From positions 62,001 to 126,000 of the forward strand of contig BMWJ01000012.1 in assembly GCA_014651175.1 (NCBI GenBank): DNA of 64,000 nt, written 5' to 3'. Origin of the DNA: Streptomyces clavifer. Lineage in GTDB: Bacteria; Actinomycetota; Actinomycetes; Streptomycetales; Streptomycetaceae. Of the stretch, positions 27,932-36,705 are shown piece after piece. Under the pieces are notes generated by a model, which had not been told where the DNA came from, did not search any database, and was given only the letters and a program-made list of their open reading frames with translations. Both the position numbers and the translations under genes were made by a program. Each line of letters starts with the position of its first letter. The first letter of the stretch is position 1.

Positions 27932-28377
27932 ACGGGGAAGAGGCGCCGGAGCCGCGGTGGCTGATAGCGGCGAACGTGGTGCGCTGGCGGCGGTACGGGG
28001 AGGGTGGTCAGGAGCTGCGTCCGGGGACGAAGTCCTGTCGTGGCGGCTCGAAGGTGTACGTGATCGGCCACCGCCCCGGTGGCGCGGACGTGCTGACGGC
28101 CATCGGGCGGGGGCGCCGCACCGGCACGTACATCACACTCGATCTGGCGACACGGCACCTGCACACCTTCCGGGCCGAGTTGGTCCGCAGCCCCGCGATT
28201 CTCCGGCGTGATGCCGAGAACGACGCCGGCCGGGGCTGGGACGGCCGGGAGCACACCGCGGAACGGGCCGCCCGGTTCGAGCGGCAGGCGGCCGGGGAAC
28301 GCCTCGCCCGCTGGGAGGGCCTCCCCCACCCCACGCCCTGCCGCTGCCACGAGTGCCTGACGCTCAGCCCAGGGTGA
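27928..28377 (+). CDS. Hypothetical protein, about 149 residues
   Basis: A small soluble protein, start GTG 27928 (no clear ribosome-binding site; preceded by a GTG-rich tandem). Seen: LIAANVVRWRRYGEGG, KSCRGGSKVYVIGHRPGG, RTGTYITLDLATRHLHTFRAELV, then a charged helix and a C-terminal CRCHECLTLS with three Cys that might bind a metal. The pattern occurs in other streptomycete hypothetical proteins to my knowledge. The last 14 bases overlap the convergent monooxygenase/reductase gene. Function not recognised. Confidence 0.6.
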   Translation: MNGEEAPEPRWLIAANVVRWRRYGEGGQELRPGTKSCRGGSKVYVIGHRPGGADVLTAIGRGRRTGTYITLDLATRHLHTFRAELVRSPAILRRDAENDAGRGWDGREHTAERAARFERQAAGERLARWEGLPHPTPCRCHECLTLSPG

Positions 28378-30715
28378 GCCGGGGCCGGGGTGCGTCGGTG
28401 CGGCCCGTCGGAGGGGTGCGGCTGCCCGCGCGGTACGGGAGGGGCCAGGGCGCACCCGGACCCTCGTAGCCCTGTTCTGCGGCCGCGTGCAGGGTCCAGT
28501 GCGGGTCGTACAGGTGCGGGCGCGCCAGGGCGCAGAGGTCGGCGCGGCCCGCGAGGAGCAGCGAGTTGACGTCGTCCCAGGAGGAGATGGCGCCGACCGC
28601 GATGACCGGGACGTCCAGGGCGTTGCGGATCCGGTCGGCGTACGGGGTCTGGTAGGAGCGGCCGTACTCGGGCCGTTCGTCGGGGACGACCTGGCCGGTG
28701 GAGACGTCGATGGCGTCGGCGCCGTGTCCGGCGAAGGCACGGGCGACGCCGACGGCGTCCTCGGCGCTCGTGCCGCCCTCGGCCCAGTCGGTGGCGGAGA
28801 TCCGGACGGTCATCGGCCGGTCCTCGGGCCACACCTCGCGGACCGCGTCGAACACTTCGAGGGGGAAGCGGAGGCGGTTCTCCAGCGGCCCGCCGTAGGC
28901 GTCGGTGCGCCGGTTGGTGAGCGGGGAGAGGAAGCCGGAGAGCAGGTAGCCGTGCGCGCAGTGCAGTTCGAGGAGGTCGAATCCGCAGCGGGCGGCCCGC
29001 CGGGCGGCGTCGGTGAACTGGGCGCGGACGGTGTCGAGCCCGGTCCGGTCCAGGGCGTACGGGATCTGGCTGACGCCCGGCGCGTACGGGATCGGGGAGG
29101 CGGCGCCCACGGGCCAGTTGCCCTCGTCCAGCGGCTGGTCGATGCCGTCCCACATCAGTTTCGTGGAGCCCTTGCGACCGGAGTGCCCGAGCTGGACGCC
29201 GATCGCGGCGCCGGGAGCGGAGTCGTGGACGAAGCGCGTGATCCTGGTCCAGGCCGCCTCCTGCCCGTCGGTCCACAGTCCGGTGCAGCCGGGGGTGATG
29301 CGGCCTGTGGGGCTCACGCACACCATCTCGGTCATGGTGAGACCGGCACCCCCGAGTGCCCGGGCCCCGAGGTGGACGAGGTGGAAGTCGCCGGGCATCC
29401 CGTCGGCGGCGGAGTACATGTCCATGGGGGAGACGACGACGCGGTTGCGCAGTTCGAGGCCGCGCAGCCGCAGCGGGGTGAACATCGGCGGCGTGCCCGG
29501 CGGGCATCCGAAATCCCGCTCGACGGCACCGGTGAAGCCCGGGTCGCGCAGCCGGAGGTTGCCGTGGGTGACGCGGCGGCTGCGGGTGAGGAGGTTGAAC
29601 GCGAACCGCCGGGGCGGCTGGTCGACGTACTGCGGGAGTTCCTCGAACCAGCGCAGGCTCGCCGCTGCGGCGCGCTGGGTGGACAGGACGACCGGGCGGC
29701 GCTCCGCCTCGTACGCGGCGAGCGCGGCGGGCAGGCCGGGCTGTTCCTCGATGCAGGCGGCCAGCGCGAGGGCGTCCTCGACGGCGAGCTTGGTGCCGGA
29801 CCCGATGGAGAAGTGGGCGGTGTGGGCGGCGTCGCCGATGAGGACCGTGTTCCCGTGCGACCAGCGGGAGTTGGTGACGGTGGCGAAGGTGAGCCAGGAG
29901 GAGTTGTTGGAGCGCAGCGGCCGGCCGCCGAGGGCGTCCGCGAAGACCTCGGCGCAGTGCTCGGCCGACCCGGCGGTGTCGCAGGTGTCGAGTCCGGCCG
30001 CCCGCCAGACCTCTTCGCGCATCTCGACGATGACGGTGGAGGCTCCGCACCCGTCCGGCGCGCCCGAGCGCGTCGACGGGGTGCGGGGTCCGGGCGACGG
30101 GCGGGAGAAGGGGTAGGCGTGCAGCTGCATCACGCCGTGCCCCGTCTCGGCGGTCTCGAAGCGGAAGGCGTCGAGGGCGAAGTCCGCGGCGAGCCAGATG
30201 TAGCGGTTGCGGTGGGTGGTGATCCGGGGGCCGAATGCGGCGGCGTGGGCCTCGCGGGTGGCGCTGTGCACCCCGTCGGCGGCGATCACCAGGTCGTGGC
30301 GGGCGGCGAGCTCGGCGGCGGGCGGGGCCGCGGTCCGGAAGCGGAGACGTACGCCGAGGGACTCGCAGCGCTCGTGCAGGATCTGCAGCAGCCGGCGCCG
30401 TCCCAGGGCCGCGAAGCCGTGGCCGCCCGAGGTGTGGACGGCGCCCCGGTGGACGACGTCGATGGTGTCCCAGCGGACGAACTCGTCCCGCAGTGCCCCG
30501 TACACGACGGGGTCGGCGTGCTCGATGCCGCCCAGCGTCTCGTCGGAGAGGACCACCCCGAAGCCGAACGTGTCCTCGGGTGCGTTGCGCTCCCAGACGG
30601 TGACCTCGCGGCGGGGGTCGAGCCGCTTCAGGAGGGCCGCGGCGTAGAGCCCGCCGGGCCCGCCGCCGATGACCGCGATCCGCCCGGTGTCCGGTCCCGG
30701 CCCCGAAGGAGACAC
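28364..30715 (-). CDS. 2-aminobenzoyl-CoA monooxygenase/reductase-like bifunctional flavoenzyme
   Basis: A 783-residue fusion. Residues 1-380 are an FAD monooxygenase domain (IAVIGGGPGGLYAAALL, VIAADGVHSATRE, VLIGDAAHTAHFSIGSG). Residues 405-770 are an Old Yellow Enzyme domain (PMFTPLRLRGLELRNRVVVS, DFHLVHLGARALGGAGLTMTEM, LHCAHGYLLSGFLSPLTN). This pairing is the hallmark of 2-aminobenzoyl-CoA monooxygenase/reductase, which hydroxylates and then hydrogenates the ring; salicylyl-CoA 5-hydroxylases have similar fusions and are the main alternative. Start GTG 30715 sits 4 bases after the enoyl-CoA hydratase stop with a weak ribosome-binding site, so translation is probably coupled. Confidence 0.9.
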   Translation of the reverse strand: MSPSGPGPDTGRIAVIGGGPGGLYAAALLKRLDPRREVTVWERNAPEDTFGFGVVLSDETLGGIEHADPVVYGALRDEFVRWDTIDVVHRGAVHTSGGHGFAALGRRRLLQILHERCESLGVRLRFRTAAPPAAELAARHDLVIAADGVHSATREAHAAAFGPRITTHRNRYIWLAADFALDAFRFETAETGHGVMQLHAYPFSRPSPGPRTPSTRSGAPDGCGASTVIVEMREEVWRAAGLDTCDTAGSAEHCAEVFADALGGRPLRSNNSSWLTFATVTNSRWSHGNTVLIGDAAHTAHFSIGSGTKLAVEDALALAACIEEQPGLPAALAAYEAERRPVVLSTQRAAAASLRWFEELPQYVDQPPRRFAFNLLTRSRRVTHGNLRLRDPGFTGAVERDFGCPPGTPPMFTPLRLRGLELRNRVVVSPMDMYSAADGMPGDFHLVHLGARALGGAGLTMTEMVCVSPTGRITPGCTGLWTDGQEAAWTRITRFVHDSAPGAAIGVQLGHSGRKGSTKLMWDGIDQPLDEGNWPVGAASPIPYAPGVSQIPYALDRTGLDTVRAQFTDAARRAARCGFDLLELHCAHGYLLSGFLSPLTNRRTDAYGGPLENRLRFPLEVFDAVREVWPEDRPMTVRISATDWAEGGTSAEDAVGVARAFAGHGADAIDVSTGQVVPDERPEYGRSYQTPYADRIRNALDVPVIAVGAISSWDDVNSLLLAGRADLCALARPHLYDPHWTLHAAAEQGYEGPGAPWPLPYRAGSRTPPTGRTDAPRPRLTLG

Positions 30716-30719
30716 CGCG

Positions 30720-31547
30720 CTACCGGCCTTGCCACTTCGGCGGCCGCTTCTCGGTGAAGGCGGCGTGGAATTCGGCGTAGTCCTCGCCGGTCATCAGGTG
30801 GGCCTGGGTGGCGGCGTCCATCTCCACGGAGGCGGCCAGCGGCATGTCGAGCTCGGCGGTGAGCAGCGCCTTCGTCCGGGCGAGGGCGAGGGCGGGGCCG
30901 TCGGCCAGCCGGCGGGCGAGCGCCGCGGCCTGCGCGTCGGCCCGGCCCTCGTCGACGAGCTCGCTGATCAGCCCGATGCGTTCCGCCTCGGGGGCGCGGA
31001 CGGGTTCGCCGAGCATCAGGAGTCGGGTGGCGTGGCCGAGGCCGACGACACGGGGCAGCAGATAGGCGGCCCCCATGTCGCCGCCGGAGAGGCCGACCCG
31101 GGTGAAGAGGAAGGCGAAGCGGGCGGACGGATCCGCGACGCGGAAGTCCGCGGCGAGGGCGAGCACGGCTCCGGCCCCCGCGGCGACCCCGTGCACGGCG
31201 GCGACGACGGGGAAGGGGCACTCCCGCAGCGCCCGGACGACCAGGCCGGTCATCCGGTTGAAGTCCAGGAGCTGCGCGGCGTCCATCGCGAGCGTGGCGC
31301 CGATGATCTCGTCGACGTCACCGCCGGAGCAGAATCCACGGCCTTCACCGGCGAGCACGAGCGCGCGCACGCGGCCTTCGCGGGACAGCTCAGCCAAGAG
31401 GTCGCGCAGGTCGGCGTAGGCGCCGAAGGTGAGTGCGTTGAGCTTGTCGGGGCGGGCGAGGGTGACGGTCGCCACCCCGTCGTCCAGCGTGAGGCGCAGG
31501 TGCTCCCAGCGCTCCGCGCGCGGGGCGGAGCCGGTGAACGGGCTCAT
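30720..31547 (-). CDS. Enoyl-CoA hydratase/isomerase family protein
   Basis: A 275-residue crotonase-fold protein: VTLARPDKLNALTFGAY, the oxyanion-hole strand AGEGRGFCSGGDVDEI, and AAVHGVAAGAGAVLALAADFRVAD. The usual first catalytic Glu position is FTRVGLSGGD, lacking the PE pair, so it may be an isomerase or ring hydrolase rather than a classical hydratase. ATG 31547 has AGGGGA 7 bases ahead; an open frame extends 18 codons further without support. It begins the operon that continues with the monooxygenase/reductase. Confidence 0.88.
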   Translation of the reverse strand: MSPFTGSAPRAERWEHLRLTLDDGVATVTLARPDKLNALTFGAYADLRDLLAELSREGRVRALVLAGEGRGFCSGGDVDEIIGATLAMDAAQLLDFNRMTGLVVRALRECPFPVVAAVHGVAAGAGAVLALAADFRVADPSARFAFLFTRVGLSGGDMGAAYLLPRVVGLGHATRLLMLGEPVRAPEAERIGLISELVDEGRADAQAAALARRLADGPALALARTKALLTAELDMPLAASVEMDAATQAHLMTGEDYAEFHAAFTEKRPPKWQGR

Positions 31548-31870
31548 GGAAGGGTCCCCTCCAGCCGTCGGGCTGCTACTGATCCGCTTCGAAGTTATCA
31601 CTCATACGTGACTTCCGTCATGAGAGCGCGATAAGCGATCGGCGGGGCCGATGTGGCGAAGGTCCCCTTTGCGCCGGTCGGTCGCCTCTATGTCTCCGGC
31701 GCCGCTCTTCGTATGGTTGAACGCAGGAAGTACTGATACGGAACTTCTGACGCAGCCGTCCCCCCGTTATCGCGGTCCCGGAACACCGGTCTGGAACAAC
31801 AGGCCGGGAACCGGGGCCCCGGAACAGCAGTCACGTACAGGAAGTCCCGCTCCCGAACGGAAACCCGCCC
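31548..31870. promoter_or_regulatory. Intergenic region with candidate PaaX operator
   Basis: 323 bases between divergent genes. Close to the hydratase start, TCACTCATACG (31598-31608) matches 10 of 11 bases of the motif in the ligase promoter, inside a larger imperfect inverted repeat GAAGT...ACTTC (31591-31615). The plus-strand side leading to the anti-sigma-type ATPase holds no promoter that I can name. Confidence 0.4.
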
Positions 31871-32332
31871 GTGCCGCCCGACGCCCCCACTCCCCCGCCC
31901 GCACCCGCCTCCTGGCGCATCGCCCTGCCGCACTCCACGGCCGCGGTGCCGATCGCGCGCGCCCTCGTTCGGACGGCGCTGGCGGACATCGAGGCGCCGG
32001 CGGACAGCGACACGGCCGAGCTGCTCACCGCCGAACTGGTCGCGAACGCCGTGGAGCACACGGACGGCTCCGGGCCGATCGAGCTGGTGGTGGAGCTGAT
32101 GGCGGCCGGCTGCCAGGTGGAGGTCCACGACCACGACCCGGACCCGCCCGGCGATCTGTCCCGCCCCGGCCCCGGCAGCGAGACGGACCCCTGGCAGGAG
32201 CACGGCCGCGGTCTCCTCCTGATCCGCACCCTCAGCTCCGCGTGCGGTCACCGCACCACGGAGCGCGGCAAGGCCGTGTGGTTCACCCTGCCGTCGATCC
32301 CGGAGCAGCCGGGCCCGTCCCCGCGGAGCTGA
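31871..32332 (+). CDS. ATP-binding anti-sigma-factor-like protein (HATPase_c_2)
   Basis: A 153-residue GHKL ATPase of the RsbW/SpoIIAB-like type that is very abundant in Streptomyces. N-box: LLTAELVANAVEHTDG; G1-like: VHDHDPDPPG; G2-like: HGRGLLLIRTLSSACG. The Pro/Ala-rich N-terminus is likely disordered. Such proteins bind anti-anti-sigma partners or act as serine kinases. Start GTG 31871. No partner gene lies next to it. The last 50 bases overlap the convergent permease gene. Confidence 0.88.
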   Translation: MPPDAPTPPPAPASWRIALPHSTAAVPIARALVRTALADIEAPADSDTAELLTAELVANAVEHTDGSGPIELVVELMAAGCQVEVHDHDPDPPGDLSRPGPGSETDPWQEHGRGLLLIRTLSSACGHRTTERGKAVWFTLPSIPEQPGPSPRS

Positions 32333-33758
32333 CCAGCCGCGACCTGCCGCGGCCGTAACCGGCGTAGACGAGCGCACCGGCGGTCAGGAAGACCACGAAC
32401 TGCACCCAGGTCGTCCAGCCGGTCCCGTACATCAGATACAGGCAGAACGCGACGCCCAGCACCGGGCTGAGAGGGTAGAGCGGCACCCGGAAGGAACGCT
32501 TCAGCTCCGGGTTGCGGCGCCGCAGCGCGATCACCGCGATGTTCACGACCGCCATGACCGCGAGGGTCCCGATGGTCGTCAGGTTCACGACGACGTCGAG
32601 AGACGCGAACGCGGCGGGAAGCGCGAAGAGGGCGGCCACGATCCAGGTGTTGGCCACGGGGGTGCGGGTCCGCGGCGAGACGCGCTCGAAGACCCGCGGA
32701 ATCAGGCCGTCGCGGGACATCGACATCAGGATCCGGGTCTGGCCGTACATCACCGCGAGCACCACGGACGCGATCGCCACGACCGCGCCGAAGGCGACGA
32801 TCCCGCCGCCCACGGTCGAACCGGTGACCTGGTTGACGACCAGCGAGAGCGCGGCCGGCTTGTCGGACACGGCGTCCGCACCCAGCGCGCCGATGGCCCC
32901 GAGGGCGACCGCACAGTAGAGCAGCGTGACGATGCCGATGCAGATCATGATCGCGAGGGGGATGTTCCGCCGGGGGTTCCTGACCTCCTCGCCCGCGGTG
33001 GTGATGGCGTCGAAGCCGATGTACGAGAAGAACGCCACCGACGCACCGGCGGTGACCCCGGCCATGCCGTGGGAGGCGAACGGAGAGAGGTTGCCGTCCT
33101 CGAACGCCGTGAAGGCGATCGCGCAGAACGCGACGAGGATACCGATCTTGAGCACGGCCATGGCCGCCGTGGCTCCCGCACTCTCCCTGATCCCGCGCAC
33201 CAGCAGGGTGGCGGCCATCATGATCACGACGACGGCGGGGAGGTTGATCACACCTCCGTCGGCGGGCCCGGACGAGACCGCCGCGGGCAGCTCCCAGCCG
33301 ACGACGCTGTTCAGCAGCTCGTTGACGTACTGGCTCCAGCCGACCGCGACCGCGGAGACCGACACGCCGTACTCCAGCAGCAGGCACCAGCCCACGAGGA
33401 ACGCGACGCGCTCGCCCAGCGTGGCGTAGGCGAAGGAGTACGAGCTGCCCGACACCGGAATGGCGCCCCCCAGCTCGGCGAAGGAGAAGGCGGTGAAGAT
33501 GCAGGTGATCGCGGCCAGGACGAAGGAGAGCACCACGGCGGGCCCGGCCTCGGCGACGCTGTCGGACAGGCCGACGAAGATGCCGGTGCCGACGATGGCG
33601 CCGACGCCGAAGCAGACCAGCTGGAACAGCCCCATGGTGCGCCGCAGGCCGTGCCCTTCCAGGTCGGCGCCGGACTCGGCGACCAGCAGATCAGGGCTCT
33701 TGATGCGAGCCCGGGTCGCGCGCGAAGGGCTCGTCGGGGTGTGGGGGGCGGGGCTCAT
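32283..33758 (-). CDS. APC-family amino acid permease
   Basis: A 491-residue transporter with about 12 transmembrane segments. The first helix has GVGAIVGTGIFVGLSD, the glycine-rich substrate site of the APC superfamily; the loop FSFAELGGAIPVSGSSYSFAY is the next conserved block, and SYIGFDAITTAGEEVRNPRR marks helix 6 and after, as in cationic amino acid transporters. It lies downstream of arcA-arcB on the same strand, so arginine, ornithine or a related amino acid is a reasonable cargo. ATG 33758 was chosen over an open frame running upstream through repeat DNA. Confidence 0.9.
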   Translation of the reverse strand: MSPAPHTPTSPSRATRARIKSPDLLVAESGADLEGHGLRRTMGLFQLVCFGVGAIVGTGIFVGLSDSVAEAGPAVVLSFVLAAITCIFTAFSFAELGGAIPVSGSSYSFAYATLGERVAFLVGWCLLLEYGVSVSAVAVGWSQYVNELLNSVVGWELPAAVSSGPADGGVINLPAVVVIMMAATLLVRGIRESAGATAAMAVLKIGILVAFCAIAFTAFEDGNLSPFASHGMAGVTAGASVAFFSYIGFDAITTAGEEVRNPRRNIPLAIMICIGIVTLLYCAVALGAIGALGADAVSDKPAALSLVVNQVTGSTVGGGIVAFGAVVAIASVVLAVMYGQTRILMSMSRDGLIPRVFERVSPRTRTPVANTWIVAALFALPAAFASLDVVVNLTTIGTLAVMAVVNIAVIALRRRNPELKRSFRVPLYPLSPVLGVAFCLYLMYGTGWTTWVQFVVFLTAGALVYAGYGRGRSRLVSSAGTGPAAPGSTAG

Positions 33759-33774
33759 GGGGGGACGTTCTCTT

Positions 33775-34085
33775 CTCTGGTGGCGCGTGCGGGGAGCCCG
33801 TGGGGGGCTCGGCCGCGTGAGGGCTCGCCCGTGGGGGTCCACGGGGTGGGGGTCGTGCCGCGGGGGCCTCGACGCGGGGGCTCGCGGATGGGAGGGGCTC
33901 GCGAATGGGCTTGCGTACGAGAGGGGCTCGCAGGTCGGGGCCTGCTTGTGGGGGCCTGCTTGTGGGGGTGGGGGGTGAGGGCTTGTGGGCGGGAGGGGCC
34001 GGCCTGCGCGGGCAGAGGGTCCGCGGGCACGGAAATGGGGTTCGAGCGTGCGAGCCCGAACCCCACCGAGTGCCACCATCGTAGC
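33775..34085. repeat. G-rich low-complexity region with tandem repeats
   Basis: Between the permease and arcB the plus strand carries dense G-runs separated by short pyrimidine tracts. Clear repeats: a 14-mer GGGGCCTGCTTGTG twice in tandem (33937-33950, 33951-33964) with a partial third copy, and GAGGGGCTCGC at 33892-33902 and 33921-33931. It has no gene with family support. The many runs of four or more G could form quadruplexes on the non-template side of the permease leader. Confidence 0.7.
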
Positions 34086-34120
34086 CACCCACACGCATGG
34101 TCAGCCTTTAGGGCGCATGG

Positions 34121-35137
34121 TCATACGTCCTGCCCCGGACCGGCCATGGTCGCCACGAGGACGGCCTTGATGGTGTGCATGCGGTTCTCCGCCTCGTCGA
34201 AGACCACCGCGTGCGAGGACTCGAAGACCTCGTCCGTGACCTCCAGCGCCGTCAGCCCGTGCCGCGCGTAGATGTCGAGGCCCACCTTCGTGCCGAGGTC
34301 GTGGAAGGCGGGGAGGCAGTGCAGGAACTTCACGGCGTCGTTCCCGGTGGCGCGCAGGACGTCCATGGTCACGGCGTAGCCCGCGAGGGCGGTGATGCGC
34401 TCGTCCCACACCTCCTTGGGCTCCCCCATGGAAACCCAGACGTCGGTGGCGACGAAGTCGGCCCCCAGGACGCCCTCGGCGATGTCCTCGGTGAGGGTGA
34501 TGCGCGCACCGCTCGACTCGGCGAGCCCGCGGGCGCGGTCCACGATCTCCGGAGCCGGCCAGTAGGCCGTGGGCGCGACGATCCGGACGTCCATGCCGAG
34601 CAGGGCGCCCGTGATCAGGTAGGAGTTGCCCATGTTGAACCGGGCGTCACCGAGGTAGGCGAAGGCGAGCTCCTCCAGCGGCTTCTCGCTGTGCTCGGTC
34701 ATGGTGAGGACGTCGGCGAGCATCTGGGTGGGGTGCCAGTCGTCGGTGAGGCCGTTGAAGACGGGGACCCCGCCGTACGCGGCCAGCTCCTCGACGGCCT
34801 GCTGGCTGTCCCCCCTGTACTCGATGCCGTCGTACATCCGGCCGAGCACCCGCGCCGTGTCCTTCACCGACTCCTTGTGCCCCATCTGGGAGCCGGAGGG
34901 ATCCAGATACGTCGTGGACGCACCCTGGTCGGCGGCGGCCACCTCGAAGGCGCAACGGGTCCGGGTCGAGGTCTTCTCGAAGATCAGCGCGATGTTCTTG
35001 CCGGTCAGCCGCCGCACCTCCCGGCCCGCCTTCTTCGCAGCCTTGAGCTCGGCGGCCAGGGCGATCAGGCCGCGGAACTCCTCGGCCGTGAAGTCCAGCT
35101 CCTTGAGGAAGTGGCGGCCTGCGAGGTCTATGGCCAT
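34121..35137 (-). CDS. arcB: Ornithine carbamoyltransferase, catabolic type
   Basis: A 338-residue transcarbamoylase. Carbamoyl-phosphate binding motif STRTR (about 56-60), [12 protein letters not shown] loop, [12 protein letters not shown], and HCLPAFHD with the conserved Cys near the C-terminus (about 278). The length and [10 protein letters not shown] block match catabolic ArcB/anabolic ArgF enzymes of the ornithine group rather than the aspartate enzyme. Beside arginine deiminase it should convert citrulline and phosphate to ornithine and carbamoyl phosphate. It is 131 bases downstream of arcA on the same strand. No carbamate kinase gene is in the window. Confidence 0.93.
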   Translation of the reverse strand: MAIDLAGRHFLKELDFTAEEFRGLIALAAELKAAKKAGREVRRLTGKNIALIFEKTSTRTRCAFEVAAADQGASTTYLDPSGSQMGHKESVKDTARVLGRMYDGIEYRGDSQQAVEELAAYGGVPVFNGLTDDWHPTQMLADVLTMTEHSEKPLEELAFAYLGDARFNMGNSYLITGALLGMDVRIVAPTAYWPAPEIVDRARGLAESSGARITLTEDIAEGVLGADFVATDVWVSMGEPKEVWDERITALAGYAVTMDVLRATGNDAVKFLHCLPAFHDLGTKVGLDIYARHGLTALEVTDEVFESSHAVVFDEAENRMHTIKAVLVATMAGPGQDV

Positions 35138-35268
35138 GGTGACTGCTCCCGGGTCGGGCTGCGGGCATGCATACGTTGACCCTGGAAGTCTATACGAGGC
35201 ACTGCATTGCTATACAGGCCCCTGGTGTGGGCGACGCGCGGCTGCCACCGGTGCGTCGCCGAGCGGGT
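35138..35268 (-). promoter_or_regulatory. arcA-arcB intergenic region
   Basis: An AT-richer spacer (about 35160-35215) containing GCATGCATACGT and TATACGAGGCACTGCATTGC-like segments that loosely resemble actinobacterial ARG-box half-sites and could hold a separate arcB promoter. No site fits a consensus well. Confidence 0.25.
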
Positions 35269-36501
35269 TCACACCGGATCGCGCACCACGGGACAGCTCA
35301 TGCAGCGCGGACCGCCCCGGCCCCGGCCCAGTTCGCTGCCGCGGATCTCTATGACCTCGATCCCCTGCCTGCGCAGATGGGTGTTGGTGGTGGCATTGCG
35401 CTCGTAGGCGACCACGACGCCCGGTTCCACGGCCAGCACGTTGCAGCCGTCGTCCCACTGCTCGCGCTCGGCGGCGTGGACGTCCTGGGTGGCGGTGAGG
35501 ACCCGGATCGCGTCCAGTCCGAGTGCCGCGGCGACGGCCCGGTGCATGTGCTCGGGCGGATGGTCGGTGACCTTCAGCTCGCGGGGACCGCTGCCCGGCT
35601 CGATCGTGTAGGAACGGAGCATCCCGAGTCCGGCGTACTGCGTGAACGTGTCGCCGTCGATCATCGTCATGACCGTGTCGAGGTGCATGAACGCACGGCG
35701 CTTGGGCATGTCGAGCGCCACGATCGTCCGAGCCGAGCCGGCGTCGAAGAGACCCCTGGCCAGCATCTCCACCGCCTGCGGGGTGGTGCGTTCGCTCATC
35801 CCGATCAGGACGGCGCCCCGTCCGATCACGAGGACGTCGCCGCCCTCGATGGTGGACGGATAGTCGTGCTGCCCTTCCGACCAGTGGTGGAAGGCGCCCG
35901 CCTCCGGACCGGTGAACAGCGGGTGGTGCCGGTAGATCGCCTCGAAGTGCACGGTCTCGCGCTGCCGGGCCGGCCAGCGCATCGCGTTGATCGACACCCC
36001 GTCGTAGATCCACGCCGAGGTGTCCCGCGTGAAGAGGTGGTTGGGCAGCGGGTTGAGGAGGAAGTCGTCCAGATCCATGACGTGGAAGCGGACGGAGGTC
36101 GGCTCCGCGTGCCGCTCCAGGAACTCGCGCTTGGTCATCCCTCCGACCAGCGCCTCGGTCAGCTCGGCGGCGGGCAGTTCCTCGAAGGCGGCGCGCAGAT
36201 GCTCCGTGGCGAGCGGCCCGTACTCCTTCTCGTCGAAGACCCGGTCGAGGACCAGCCGCCGGGCCACCGGGATGTCGAGCGACTCCCGGAGCAGGTCACC
36301 GAAGAGATGGACCTCCACACCCCGGTCGCGGAGCACATCGGCGAAGCCGTCGTGCTCCTCCCTGGCCCGGCGCACCCACAGCACGTCGTCGAACAGGAGC
36401 GCGTCCTTGTTGCTGGGGGTGAGCCGCTTCAGCTCCAGATCGGGGCGGTGCAGGATGACGCGGCGCAGCCGCCCGGCCTCGGAATCGACATGGAATCCCA
36501 T
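35269..36501 (-). CDS. arcA: Arginine deiminase
   Basis: A 410-residue guanidino-modifying enzyme that hydrolyses arginine to citrulline and ammonia. Seen: [17 protein letters not shown] at the N-terminus, [12 protein letters not shown] (substrate Asp), [31 protein letters not shown] (catalytic His with Asp), and [12 protein letters not shown] carrying the catalytic Cys near the end. ATG 36501 has GAGG 8 bases ahead; a longer frame begins 11 codons upstream but lacks support. It is upstream of arcB and the permease on the same strand. Confidence 0.95.
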   Translation of the reverse strand: MGFHVDSEAGRLRRVILHRPDLELKRLTPSNKDALLFDDVLWVRRAREEHDGFADVLRDRGVEVHLFGDLLRESLDIPVARRLVLDRVFDEKEYGPLATEHLRAAFEELPAAELTEALVGGMTKREFLERHAEPTSVRFHVMDLDDFLLNPLPNHLFTRDTSAWIYDGVSINAMRWPARQRETVHFEAIYRHHPLFTGPEAGAFHHWSEGQHDYPSTIEGGDVLVIGRGAVLIGMSERTTPQAVEMLARGLFDAGSARTIVALDMPKRRAFMHLDTVMTMIDGDTFTQYAGLGMLRSYTIEPGSGPRELKVTDHPPEHMHRAVAAALGLDAIRVLTATQDVHAAEREQWDDGCNVLAVEPGVVVAYERNATTNTHLRRQGIEVIEIRGSELGRGRGGPRCMSCPVVRDPV

Positions 36502-36548
36502 GTATCCATCCTCACCGCGTGGAGCACCGTTCACCCTGCGAACCGCCC

Positions 36549-36578
36549 ACCGGTTCCCGGACGGGGCCGGGAACCGGT
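36549..36578 (-). terminator. Hairpin, terminator-like, after pnkp
   Basis: A perfect 12-base stem (36549-36560 with 36567-36578, ACCGGTTCCCGG) around a 6-base loop. It lies downstream of pnkp and just ahead of the arcA start, with no U-tract. It fits a terminator for the hen1-pnkp transcript. Confidence 0.65.
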
Positions 36579-36583
36579 GTCAT

Positions 36584-36693
36584 TCGTTCGGATCGGGCCG
36601 GATCGGGTCGAGCCCGGCGGGTCGGGTCGGGTCCGATCGGGCCGGCCGGTCGGGCCGGACCCGTGGCAGGCGAGCCCGGCCCGATCCGAACGA
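36584..36693. repeat. 18-bp inverted repeat with GATCGGGCCG-type repeats inside
   Basis: TCGTTCGGATCGGGCCGG at 36584-36601 and its exact reverse complement at 36676-36693 flank about 74 bases built of repeated CGGGTCGG / GATCGGGCCGG units. The whole element sits between pnkp and arcA and could fold into a long stem. It may be a small mobile or slipped-repeat element, or an extended terminator. Confidence 0.6.
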
Positions 36694-36705
36694 GAGAGCC
36701 GCCGG

